In this document: one piece after another, positions 1-21,200 of the stretch
How positions within the stretch are numbered: the first letter of the stretch is position 1
Layout of the letters: every line of letters begins with the position of its first letter
DNA from: Sphaerolaimus hirsutus
Taxonomy: Eukaryota > Nematoda > Chromadorea > Monhysterida > Sphaerolaimidae
NCBI GenBank assembly: GCA_964036195.1
Contig: OZ038456.1
Coordinates: 27,529,188-27,593,187, forward strand
Length of the DNA stretch: 64,000 bases
Reading direction: 5' to 3'
Translations under genes and position numbers: made by a program
Notes under the pieces: generated by a model
Database searches by the model: none
Seen by the model: only the letters and a program-made list of their open reading frames with translations
What the model was told of the DNA's origin: nothing

Positions 1-1056
1 CTGAATGGCATCACTTGATATTTATGAGTTGACATGAACTGCTTGCCATTTTGTCACCTGATAGTTTTCACTTGACATAAACAACTTGACAGGTATCACC
101 TGAAAATTGTTACTTGACATTTGACATGACATTTATCACTTGACATTTCACTTGAAATTTATCACTTGATGGTTAACTTGACATTTATCACTTGAAATTT
201 GACTTGACATATGACTTGATATTTGACTTGACATTTATGAGTTGACATTAAACTTGACATTTCACTTGAAATTTGTCACTTGACTTTTGACTTGAAATGT
301 GTCACTTGACATTTGACATGACATTTGACATTACATTTCACTTGAAATTTATCACTTTATATTCACCTTGACATTTATCACTTGACATTTGACTTGACTT
401 GACTTTAGACTTGACATTTATAACTTGACATTTGACTTGATATTTGATCACTTGACATTAAACTTTACATTTGACTTGACATTTCTCACTTGAAATTTGA
501 CTTGACATTTATCACTTGAAATTTGACTTGACATATGACTTGATATTTGACTTGACATTTATGAGTTGACATTAAAGTTGACATTTCACTTGAAATTTGT
601 CACTTGACATTTGACTTGAAATGTGTCACTTGACATTTGACATTACATTTCACTTGAAATTTATCACTTTACATTTGACTTGACATTTGACATGACATTT
701 ATCACTTGACATTAAACTTGACATTTCAATTGAAATTTATCAGTTGACATTTGACTTGAAAGTTATCACTTGAAATTTGACTTGATACTTTATCACTTGA
801 TATTTTATAACTATCTATCACTTGACATTTATCAATTGACAGTTCACTTGAAGTTTATCACTTGACAAGTATCACTTGACATTTCACTTGAAATCTACCA
901 CTTGACATTTATCACTTGATATTTGACTTGATATTTTATCACTTAATATTTTATCACTAGACATCTATCACTTGACATTTATCACTTGACATTTGACTTG
1001 ACATTTATAACTTGACATTTGACTTGACATCAACCACTAGACATTTATGACCTGAT
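1..1056. repeat. Satellite-like tandem array of CACTTGACATTT-type units
   Basis: About 1 kb is made only of degenerate 10-14 bp units built from TTGACATTT, CACTTGAAATTT and GACTTGATATTT. There is a possible longer period, since blocks near 130-330 and 480-680 resemble each other. The array runs off the left edge. Confidence 0.9.
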
Positions 1057-1993
1057 AGTAATCAGCATGCAAGGTCACATGCTCAGTATCACATGAAGCA
1101 GTAGTTCAGGCATGTTTGCGCATTTTACACAAAATAAGCAAACTTGAATAACTTTTGTAAATCTGTACCAAAATTGCCAAAAATTGGCTCATTTGAAAGC
1201 TCTAGTCATGGCACACATCAACAAATTTTTTTTATTGCCCCATTTGTATTCAAATTTTAAATTTATTGAGGTTTGAAAATTTCAAACAGATACCGTACCA
1301 AAGTGGGCGGAGCCTGTGAAAAAAAATCCCGAAAATAAGAAATGGCATCATATTCTCTTTCAAATGAGCCATCAACCATGAAAATCGGTCGTGTTTCAAG
1401 GAAGTTATTGCAGTTTGAAGATTTTCGGGAGAACAAGAACAACAACAACAACAACAAGAACACTACTTGAAAAAGAAAATGCGTAATAACTTCCTCCGAA
1501 CTCAACCGTTGGATCTGAAAATTTGCATGGTGGTACTTTTCGACACGGGCTTTTTAATGGTGCAGTCGGTTCTGCACTAGCGCATTGCGTTCCGAAGTTA
1601 TTGCGATTTTAAATTTGCGATTTCCGCATTTTGGTGTGTCCGACCATATTATGGGTGGGTCGCTTGCGCCCTCCCTCGGCAGCGAGGGATGGCGCTGGCG
1701 CGCCCACCCGATAATAGAAAATCTCAACAAAAAAGAAAATATTTATGATCGGAATATCGGAATAAAAAGCTCTAATATTTACTAATTAACAATGCCATTT
1801 TATGTAACCACATTGTTAACACTTACTTCATCCCAATTTAACAAAAGTATATTCTGGTTTTACGCAAAAATGCGAAAAAGGCAAAAAGCGTAAACGGGTG
1901 AAAACTCCAGTGATGTGGCCGGGTAATAGGAAAAGTGGTAAGCGATAAGTAAAGTCATAAATGGTATACTCAACGGACGTGTTAATCTGCACT
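1057..1993. other. No gene seen; unique or old repeat sequence
   Basis: AT-rich with a short AAC microsatellite at about 1438-1462. A GC-rich palindromic patch lies near 1660-1710 (CCCTCGGCAGCGAGGG, then GGCGCTGGCGCGCC). No exon with family similarity was found. Confidence 0.5.
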
Positions 1994-2784
1994 TAGGGTT
2001 GGGACAATATATCGTATCAAATATCGGATATCGACCATTTTTTCATATCGAATATCGAATATCGATATCGAAAATTTTGAAAAAGATATCGAATATCGAT
2101 ATCGAAAATTTTATAAAAATATCGATATCGATAACGAATATCGACCATTTTTTCGATATATCGAACCTATATTGTGTCCCTAAAAAAAGTGATCATTTTC
2201 ACTTTGATTGAGATATTTATGATTGATCTGATGTGCTTGATCTGATCTGAGAATTGTATTAGATGAGTAAAAGTACAGTACTTATATCGTCATTTTTGTT
2301 GGAGTGCTAAATTTGAGGCCAGAAAACGCTGATATTCTATTTTTTGCAACATGCCTTTAGCAATCAGGTTATCAGTATGAACTGTAATATCTACCAATTG
2401 TTATTTGTCTGATACACTTTGATTCATCATGTTTTTTTCAACATGTTCTACTTTTGAGTGATGTAAACCTTGTTAAAATCACTTGTACCATTCACATTTA
2501 ACTAAAGAGATGATTAACCATGCGTGCAACCAGATGAAAATACCATTTGTCACTTGAAATATGCCTTGCTATACCAAAAGCAAGTCGCAATATCGAAAAT
2601 ATCGAAATATCGAATATTGACTATCGACCATTTTTTAATATCGAATATCGAATATCGACATCGAGGTTCCATATCGTATCGATATCGAATATCGAGTTTC
2701 AGAAAAAAATATCGAATACCGATATCGAGTTTCAGAAAAAAATATCGAATATCGATATCGAAAAGTCATATCGTTTGAACCCTG
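1994..2784. mobile_element. hAT-like MITE with ATATCGAT core
   Basis: Ends TAGGGTTGGGAC and, inverted, CAGGGTTCAAACGATATG. Both flanks of the core are dense in ATATCGAATATCGAT words, and the middle is ordinary AT-rich sequence. No clear 8-bp duplication remains. Confidence 0.65.
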
Positions 2785-3154
2785 CTCACAAGCATTTTTA
2801 TCAAAATTTGCTTGTCATTCATAAGTTTACTTGTCACATTTATTTTCACATTTCCACTTAGCAATTTTCTTCAGGACGACACAGAGTAAACTAAAAACTA
2901 CACTAGGAAATAAATGGGTCCCACACACGCTATTTGTCCACGGCCAAAATTTTGGAAAATGATTAATAAATTCTGGAATTATTTGAGTTTACCGAAATGA
3001 TGAGTCTGTCAACAGTTGACAGAAACAACTTCTGACATAGCACGAAAAATATTCATTCTAGTAAACTCATATGTGCTTATGCACGCTAGTTTAATACCGA
3101 AATTAAATAAAAACAACAACTCATAAATCAGTGTCGTCATATTTGAGTCTAACG

Positions 3155-3574
3155 CAAGGACGTATCCAGGGGGGGGCGGGGGGGGGCTGCAGCCTAAAAA
3201 CCTAAAAAGTCCCCGGAAAATGCAACTTTTCATACATATTTTTCGATGTTTCTTAAAAAATTTGCGCGTAAGCGCGCAATTTCGTCCCCATGCATTGTAT
3301 TTCCATCGGATCGGTTCCTTTAAACCAATATCCATGGAAATAGACACATTTTTGCGACTTTCGCTGTATATTTACATAAATATAAAGCGGTTCCTGGCGC
3401 TGGCGCCAACGCCAATAGCGCCATGGCGTGGCGCCTTTGAATGGCGCTAGCGCAAAAACGCCTTTCCGTCCCTATATAGGGAAAAATTTAGGGCTGAGCA
3501 CCCCCCCCCCCGTTCGCCGACCCTCGTAAACAAGCAGCCCCCCCCCCCGGTCAAAAATCCTGGATACGCCACTG
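3155..3574. mobile_element. hAT-like MITE, GTATCCAGG family
   Basis: Ends CAAGGACGTATCCAGG and CCTGGATACGCCACTG, flanked by identical 8-bp duplications GTCTAACG (3147-3154, 3575-3582). Poly-G/poly-C tracts and an inverted GGCGCCATGGCG-type core lie inside. Confidence 0.9.
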
Positions 3575-3682
3575 GTCTAACGGAATGAGTAATTATCCGT
3601 CAACTGTAGCTGACAAAAACCTCTATCCAGTAAAGTCAACTGCCATTCGAAGTTGATTTATGGGTTTGCTAAATTTTTAGCT

Positions 3683-3932
3683 TATACTCGACTTACATGA
3701 TACTCTGCCCTCGCACTGATTTATGCCTCATGTTGGAAAGGTGCCAATGATTATTTAATCATGCGATTTCCGTTTAAAGATGACGAAACATCATCAATGT
3801 GAATATGTTAATGAATACCATTATAACAACAATAAATTTTGTCATATTTGTATGAAACTCGGACGCGTTAACCATCGTTGGCACACTTCCAGCGGGAACC
3901 ACGCGTGCAGAGTGTAAAGTAACCGGAGTATA
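3683..3932. mobile_element. TATACTC-ended MITE
   Basis: TATACTCG at one end and CGGAGTATA at the other. Relatives lie at 44399..44634 and, reversed, 61376..61645. Confidence 0.6.
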
Positions 3933-4036
3933 CCTGTGGTAAACTAGTGCGAACGGCCATTGCGTACAAACATATTCATCAGTTTCAGAAATTTCCTCCG
4001 CAAACTGGCCACATAGACTAAAACCCAGACCAACTA

Positions 4037-4733
4037 CCGTATTTTCTTGAATTATTTTTTTATGGGGAATTATTTTTTCGTCAGACGTTTTTCAGGGAGA
4101 AATTATAAAAGCGGGAATTTTTTTTCTAAAAAATATTGAAGCATGTTCTTATCAACTCATTTAACGAAATATGCTTTATTAACAAAATAAAAAGCCTATT
4201 TTGTTCTAATTGGTCACAAAGTGTCTAAATGGGTGGAATTATTCAAGGCAGGGACGTATCCAGGATTTTGGAGCGGGGGGCTGCTTGTTTACGGAACCCA
4301 ACGAACGGGGGGGGGCTCAGCCCCCCCCCTAAATTTTTACCTATAGGGTGACGGAATGGCGCCAGGGCGCTGGCGCCATTAGTAGGCGCCACGCCATGGC
4401 GCCAGCGCCATAAACGCTGTATATGTATGTAAATTTACATACAAATACAGCGATAAACACACCGTTGAGCGAATTTCAAAGGAAATGTGGAAACAGGGGT
4501 CAAAATGGTAATATCCCTTATGTCATTTAGAACAATGCGCGCTTGCGCGCAAAATTTTTTGCATTGCACCTTGCAAAATGGTACCGAAAGTCGCATTTTA
4601 CCGTGATTTTCAGGTCTCACCCCGGGAACGGGGGGGGGGGGGGCTGCAGCCTCCTTGATACGTCCTTGATTCAAGGGGCGGAATTATTTTTCCCACAATA
4701 ATCTAACAGGGGGAATTATTCAAGCAAATACGG
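4037..4733. mobile_element. CCGTATTT MITE (AATTATT type), host of a nested hAT
   Basis: TA CCGTATTTTCTTGAATTATT opens it and AATTATTCAAGCAAATACGG TA closes it. It is split by the hAT element at 4249..4668. It lies about 40 nt beyond the QPCT stop codon. Confidence 0.85.
4249..4668. mobile_element. hAT-like MITE, GTATCCAGG family, nested
   Basis: CAGGGACGTATCCAGG to GATACGTCCTTG with perfect duplications ATTCAAGG on both sides. It contains a GCGCGCTTGCGCGCAAAATT motif and the GGCGCCATGGCG core. Confidence 0.9.
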
Positions 4734-4776
4734 TATATAAAGAAAAAGATAGAGATTCGAAGATAGGTACTCAAAC

Positions 4777-13576
<8,800 letters not shown>

Positions 13577-15131
13577 ACTGACACCGGAATATAATCAAAC
13601 GATAATATACACCGCAAAAAAACCACTGTGCTTTTATTTTTATTTAGAAAGGTTGGCAGTTTGCCAAATAAAGTGACAATTTAGAGCCACAGTGTTTTCA
13701 AAATTGCTGCTTATTATCTCTAATGTACAGTGACATTTATAGTTCTGCCAGAAAAAAATATGGTAGACTAATAAATTTGATTCATAATTTCTCACACAAA
13801 GATAACTGCCGTTCCTTATTCTCCCAAAATTTCGGTCATTTTCTGGCATTTTGTATGAGTGAGGCGTTAAAATTGTGTTTTTTGGATCGCCGACATTATG
13901 TGAACTTGGCATTTTTCCAATAAAGTCTAATTTTGTATTTACATACGATTACATATGGTACGAACGAGAGTAAAAGACAATGGATTTCCGTCCGGGTCAC
14001 TGATAATGACGGCGGAATGTGATAAAGCCACCGGATGTGGTCGCTGATGGCCGCCGACACAATGGCATGTCGCGCCGGTTCCCCATCGTCAACGGCGGTA
14101 AATATACGGGTATAAATACCGGCTTTTGGAGAGTTGCCAAGTTCACATAATCCGGGATTCGTGTTTTTTCGGAAATACCCTTATGACAAGTTGGCAGCCA
14201 GCCAAAACTTTCGAAATCGCTATAAATATAATAAAAAAGGCTACACATAGCTGAAAAAAGTGTACAAACATGTATATAGACCAAAATTACTATTATGAAG
14301 GTGAAAATTATCAGACTGGAGGAATTTTTTCTGCGATTTTGAGCTTTCACTCTCATTCGTACAATACGCATCCAGTAACTTGGACGTGGGCCAATTTCAT
14401 ATATAAAACCCGATCCGTTCTACTGTTGTCGCAATGTGAGGGGCTCTTCTATCCTGAAGAGGGCCATTTCTGCCTGGATTTCGTCAGCCTTGGGGCATTT
14501 CATCATTACGTATCCAAGTGTTTATCGTTTAAAACGTATCCTATCATACGGTATGAAAAATTATGGGTAGGTTTTTTAAAATGCACTTTGACACGTTTCT
14601 CACGTGTTCCTAAGCTTTCGAGTCAACTGTTAAATATTTGCATTGCAGTAGGATATTTTTTGACCTATGTTATATTTTATGCATGCTTTTACATTTTACA
14701 CCCTACATAACTGGCATTGACCACATCATTAAAATTCAAATTGCAAAACATTATCTCTAAAACCGCATTGAAAGATAAGCAATTGATCGAATTCTAAACA
14801 TATCGATATGTAATGATCAAAGGATACGTAATGATACGGTTTTTTTGTTTATGCATGTTTTGTTAAGTTGCGCCATGTGTCTCCCAAACTTGCGTTATGT
14901 GTTTTATACTTTTTTACAGGACTTAAAAGTTTTCCAGTGTACAAAAATGTGCATAAGCACCAGACAAATTTGTTTTCTGGTGGAATATTTGGTCATTTTA
15001 AAGACCCAATTATCATTAAATCGATTAAAGTGCTAAAAAATATTGACCAGCTATTGGTAACTTATCGCTATTGGTGTTGAGTTTTTAGTGGAATTAGTAA
15101 AATAATTATAATTGAAAATATTCGCTAATTA
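13577..15131. other. Divergent intergenic spacer QPCT-GTPBP2
   Basis: No recognisable gene; both promoters are expected here. The 17-mer ATTATGTGAACTTGGCA (13895-13911) recurs inverted at 14134-14150. A TATAAATA lies at 14111. An uninterrupted plus-strand frame of 146 codons (14270-14710) has no recognisable similarity. Confidence 0.5.
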
Positions 15132-15202
15132 ATGTCGAAAATAATGGATTTATCGTTTGACAATGAAACTGCGGAGAAGCCCAGACCGAGGAAACAATTG
15201 CG
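15132..15202 (+). CDS. GTPBP2: GTPBP2 exon 1 (start)
   Basis: ATG begins MSKIMDLSFDNETAEK. Donor gtatat after CG; the base A opening exon 2 completes Arg24. The start is inferred from phase and an in-frame ATG. An upstream non-coding exon is possible. Confidence 0.72.
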
Positions 15203-18200
15203 GTATATTTACACTTTTATTACAGTAAACTCTAGTGACCACAGTTGACCACAATGAAATATCGATGAAATCGGCCAATATATGGCATAAGATCGGTTAA
15301 ATGCAACCTGTCAACTGATGCAACCCACGCAACTCAAATAATACCACCCCCAACTGTACAGAATATCATCTGAAACGGCCCCCTGCACGCCCACTTCCCC
15401 ACCATCACTGACGCCTATTTTGGCGCCAACGCCACCAGAAAATGGCGCCAGCTCCATTGCGACGCCAAACTCTGGCGCCAAAAGCGTCACGTTCGCGCAG
15501 CAGATTTCGCTGGAAAAGTCAAAGAAGGATGTGAAAAGCGTGAGGAGGTTTCACCATTCGGAATCTGAAGCTTGTATTGGGTTGATCGCCGGGCAAGATC
15601 GCAGCCCTTTGGCTGATAATATTGGTTAGAGGTTTTCTTGACGCTATGCGCAAAGTGTCAACTGGTTTCCGGGTCAATGGGCCCCCACACACTGGATGTC
15701 AACTGAATTCGTGTCAACTAAATGTCAACTGAATTTAAGTGATACTGTGGTTTCAACTTATCTATCTGATAGAGCATACTTAATTTTACATCATGACACT
15801 TCATTTTCATTGTTCCTGTTAAGTAAGTGTGATGCTTTTTACAAACTTCTTTTTTTTATTCAATTGACACTGAGTTGACGCGAATTTGCGATGTCAACTA
15901 GTGTGTGTGGGCCCAATTCACACGGTCTTTCCGGGTTTACACTCGCGTGTGCCGACAAAAATTTTTTTTTGGCTTTCATGTCATGAAAATTGTCAAAAAA
16001 TTGTCAGCACATGTGACAGTGTAAACGCCGCTTAATGAATCAACCTTTAATGTATTTGAGTTTACCCCAATGAGTCTCTTTACTCCCCCGTCAACTCACA
16101 TTAAATTCGGTAAACTCAAATGCCGCTCAGAGTGGATTTATGAGCTTGATAAACCTTCAGTTCACTAGCAATAAACTAGCGTGTATAGCCCCAACGCCAC
16201 TTTAAATATTCGACAAACCGAACCCATCACGTCCCCCTACCAGCCAAGCCAACGGTGATCGATGACGAGCGGGAGAGCTACAGCGATGACGAGCCAATCA
16301 GCATCGAGATGCGCAGTAAAAGTGGGCGGGGCTTGATGGATGTGGACCCGAATGATGGCGATCTTCCACCGGAGGTAGAGGAGGGTAATATTGAGTATAA
16401 GGTGTGTGTTTTTTAGCTTTGACCCGCACCCTGTCAAGTGTCAAATGTCAATTAAAATATTTAAAAAATTTGTTGCTGAACTTTTGACATTTTGCATGAC
16501 AATCGCGATATTTTAATGACACAGTACATGACATTTGACACTTTACTTCACTTTGGACCATAGCACACTGTAAAGTGCTATTTATGTAAAGTGACGAAGA
16601 CAGCGAAAGTTAGACAGCTAGCAGTTTACATGTAAAGTGTTAACGGGTCATGTGAGGGTGTGCGGGTCACTTAAAGGAAAATTTCAAAAGTTTACACGGC
16701 AGTTTACCGAAAACTGATCTTTTCACTTGACAGCACACTTTTTGATGTGGGATTGGTTTCTGTACCGAAATCAAGAAAATTTTTTGATGAATTGAGATAA
16801 TATTTGACTTTTTTATCAATTTAGTTGTAAAGTGCCTACACTTTTTAAGTGCAAAAGATTAAGGCCACTTGTAGAATAGCTTGCAAACTGTCTTGCCTTT
16901 TTTGCCAGCACCATTTTAAAGAAATCATTTTCGCCATTACTCGTAGGAAGACAAGTGACAAAAAAGTAGTAAAAGATGAGCAACGTTGTGGGATAAGCGA
17001 CAACTAAATTTTTAAGAAAATTTTATTTATCATTGACACTTTTCTACCGCCATTTTTCTACCATTTTTAAATCTTATATTTTCGCCTCAGTTGAAACTTC
17101 TAAACCCCACTGCGAGTCGTCTGGCGCACTTGACAACGCAGCTGAAATGGCGGCTGCGAGAAGGCGGTGGCGAGGCCCTATATGAGCTAGGGGTGCAGGT
17201 CGGACATTGGCAACACACACGCTAGTTGACATCGACACCAAATGTCGACTGGTTCCGTTCCCAATTCAAAGCATGCGTTTGAACATCGATCGTCGGCTCG
17301 TCAGCAAGCTTTGAATCGGAATCGGCACCAGTTGACATTTGGTGTCGATGTCAACTAGCGTGTGGGGGCCCAATGGTGGCTTGGTTATGTGTCTTCGTTT
17401 TAAATATATTCTATTTTATTGGGGTTAGCATAGATAGTGTTTGTTCCTTCGGAAGGATGGATAGATAGTTTAACTGAAAAATATGACCGGGTTTGGCTCG
17501 GGTCCAAAATTCATACAGGTTTTTCAAGGTGTAGAGGACGAAAACGGAGAAAACCGCCTAAAATATGTGAAAATGATTTAAAATACGGTAGGTAAAAAAG
17601 CCAGTGTAAAAACTTAAGACAGCTGAAAATCGAAATTGAGCAATTCTCCAAAATGTGCAAAAAAAATTCAAATTTCTATCTATCAAATTTTAAAAAAATT
17701 CCAGGACAACGGCGTGTGCGTGGGTCTGAACGAGACGGAATTGGAACAAAGTCTCAACACTCTCAGAATGATGGCTGAAAATTTGGGAGCTACTTTGATG
17801 ATTGTCAGCAAGAAACAGGTAAGGACATAAAAAGAATTTAAATAGCCTTTGACTAGTGATGTAAAAGCGCCATTGTGTTTTGACGTTTGGCGTCAAAGTC
17901 ATGGTGCTATTTACAACACTACCGTATTTCCTCGAATTACCCCCCGGGGGGTTTATTTTTTCAGAGTGAAAATTTTGAGAGAAAAACGTGAAAATGCAAC
18001 AATAACCACCATTTATAAGTTTTTACATCCTTATATAAGGATGTAGATGGTATAAACGATGTTCTAACGTAACACAGTAAGTGTTTTGAACGTCTGTTAT
18101 GCATTTCCCGGACCACAAATTCATAGTGCCCATTTTGAGGGGGGGGGGGTATTTCGAGGAAATACGGTATTTATGTTTAGCGGTCAAATAGGGCAGCGTT

Positions 18201-21200
18201 TTCGGTGCCTGGTGCCGATTCCACAAGTAGACAAGTAGGGTTGGGACTAGGGTTGGCCGATGTTTTTTTTTAAACGTTTTTTTTTTAACTTTTTTTTTTT
18301 TTTAAACATGACGTCCGAAATGTTTTTTTTGCGGAAATTTTTAGTACTAAGCACTAGGTATTTTGCAAAATTTTTGCGCGCAAGCGCGCAATTTCACACA
18401 CAAATTGACATTAACAGTTGTTTTCATTGGTTTTGTTGCATTTTTAGTATCAAAACATCCATTTCTATGTGCTACCATGGGTGAATAAGCCGACATATGT
18501 TGCTGTAATATATAATATTGAGGTAATGTGCTTCCATGTACCTCCACAGTGTGTAACTTCACTCCCAAAGTAACAACCTCCTTTTATAACCTTGTTTGAT
18601 CACCATTCCGTGCCAAACTTTACCTGAAGTCACAAACATTTGACTATAAGGCGATATACGAACGATATGTCGACGAAAAATGGATATTTTTGACACAAAT
18701 CACCACTTATAATGCTATCCCATGGCTCCACAGCCATTATATGGTCATATTTAACATCACAGAGTATTGCCAGTGTCTGATATACCTATATATGTTGACA
18801 CTAGGTCATATCTGGGAGCTTTTAAAAAAAACGTTTTTTTTTCAACCCTAGTTGGGACGCTATGACGTTATTGATAAGAGTGATGGTTACATTTAGTGTC
18901 AATTTGTTGCATTTTGTGAGTCGGTGCACATCACTCTTTCATAATAAAAATTTTGCACTGGTTATTGCGTTTTTATCACTCAATGCCTATCGTCACGAGG
19001 TGTTGGTAGTGACAATTACGCGTTTGCATGAATAACTTGAGAACGAGTGGAGCTATCGCAGCCATATTTTCAGTGATCCTTATCTATTTAGTTGTGAATG
19101 TTGACCTAAAATTAGACGTTAATCAGACTTCCCAGTGATAAGTTATTCGAAATCTAGAGCGGGCGTCTAAATTGCCGCACGATTGTATCTCAGAATATTG
19201 TTATCTACCGTATTTCCTCGAAATACCCCCAGGGGGTTTATTTTTTCAGAGTGAAAATTTTGAGAGAGAAAAACGTGAAAAATGCAACAATAACCACCAT
19301 TTATAATTTTTTACAGCCTTATATAAGGATGTAGATGGTATAAACGATGTTCTAACGTAACACAGTAAGTGTTTTGAACGTCTGTTATGCATTTCCCGGA
19401 CCACAAATTCATAGTGCCCATTTTGAGGGGGGGGGGTATTTCGAGGAAATACGGTATGTATCGTTTTCTCACATTCTGCGTGCGTTTTTACCATATAAGT
19501 TAAATTTTTTGCGAGTCATAGTAAAAAAGTAAAATGAAACATTTCCAAAAATTCTCAGATATCGGTACCACCGTCTGGAACGCCTCTGCACGTGTGCGAA
19601 ATTCTATTGCGTAAAGTACCGGATAATCAACAATTTCTGGATTTGCGGGTAGCCGTTTTGGGGTGTGCGGACGCGGGTAAAAGCACACTTTTGGGTGTAT
19701 TGACTCAGGTGCGATTTCTTTGAATCAATTTTCCAAACATTAATTTCGACAAGTTTCTCCCTTGAATACCCCCTGTTGGATGTGCCAAGATAAGTTTAGC
19801 CCCACCTTGAATAACCCCCCCCTGGGGGCAGTACCGCACCCTGTAAAGTGTAAAGTAACGGGTCAAATGTCGTGCGCAGTGTTTTGTTGAAAAACAACAA
19901 CATTTTGTAACAACAACTCTCGCAGGGTTGCATGGACAACGGCCGGGGGCGGGCGCGCCTCAATTTGTTCAGACACGCGCACGAAGTGCACACTGGCAGA
20001 ACTAGTTCCATCAGTTTGGAGTGTCTCGGATTCGACGCTAGGGGAAGGGTGCGTTTTAAAAAAAAATTGTTTTAGGAGAGGTGCAAGGATGTAGCCAGGG
20101 GGGGCGGGGGGGGCGCCCCCCCCCCCCTTCCCGGGTCGGGCAAGAAAATATACCCGAAATGGTGCTTCCGTAAAGCGATTTTGCGCATTTCGGCGCCGCA
20201 CAGTATATTTCAGTTATAGCTGTGGTTTAGGACCAAAAAGCACTGAAAATTCGCCCCCGTCGCTGTATATGTATGTAAAATACATACAAGTACAGCACTA
20301 TTTGGCGCCAATGCAAACGCCAATGGCGCCATGGCGTCGCGCCTACGAATGGCGCTGGCACCAAGGCGCCATTTCTTTACCACAGGGGTCAAATTTAGGG
20401 GGGGGGCGCCGCCCCCCCCCTCCCGTTCGCCCAGCTCCGTATACAATCCCCCCCCCGCTCAAAAATCCTGGCTACGTCCCTGGAGAGGTGTAAATCGGAC
20501 TTTGAAAGGTATACGTGAACAAAAAGTACTTTGAATTTGTAAAGTTATAAATGAGTTATGTAAAAGTGAATACAAAACCTTCTTGAAAGAAAACGTAAAC
20601 ATTGAAAATCGGATTCCGGGGGTAGTGATAAATACGTTAGCTTTATGCGATAATTAGATTAGAAAACAGTGTATTATAAACTCTATTATTCCAGCCAGTA
20701 AACTACGCGCACAATTCCATAGAAGAAATCTGCGAGAAATCGACAAAATTGGTAACTTTTATCGATTTGGCTGGCCACCAAAAATATTTGAGAACAACTA
20801 TTTTCGGTTTGACGGGATACAAGCCTCACTGCGCTTTGTTATGCGTCGCTGCTAATATGGGTATGTTAAATTTTTTTGCATTTTTTTGAAATGTGCAATT
20901 TCACTGTTTGCGTGATGTCATTTACATCGTTTTATCTCGAAAAATCACTCATTCCTGGCTTTTTATATCGGACATCGACCATTTTTTTCTATTGAATATC
21001 TCCATCGAGGGTCAATATCAATATCGAGTTTCGGGAAAAAATTGAACATCGATGTGGAAAATCATATAATTGCAACTAGGGTTGGCCGATCTTTTTTTAT
21101 ATGTTTAAAAAAACGATGTCCGAAACGTTTTTTATCACTATACCATGCCAAACTTCACTTGAAGTCAGGAACATTCGACTATAAGGCGATATACGAACAT

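Noticed and set aside
3155-3574. SINE or tRNA-derived repeat
   Set aside because: No A/B boxes. Inverted ends and 8-bp target duplication show a DNA transposon.
17636-17704. In-frame upstream extension of GTPBP2 exon 5
   Set aside because: The acceptor ttccag at 17699-17704 and phase 0 from exon 4 fit the family exactly. The upstream part is not conserved.
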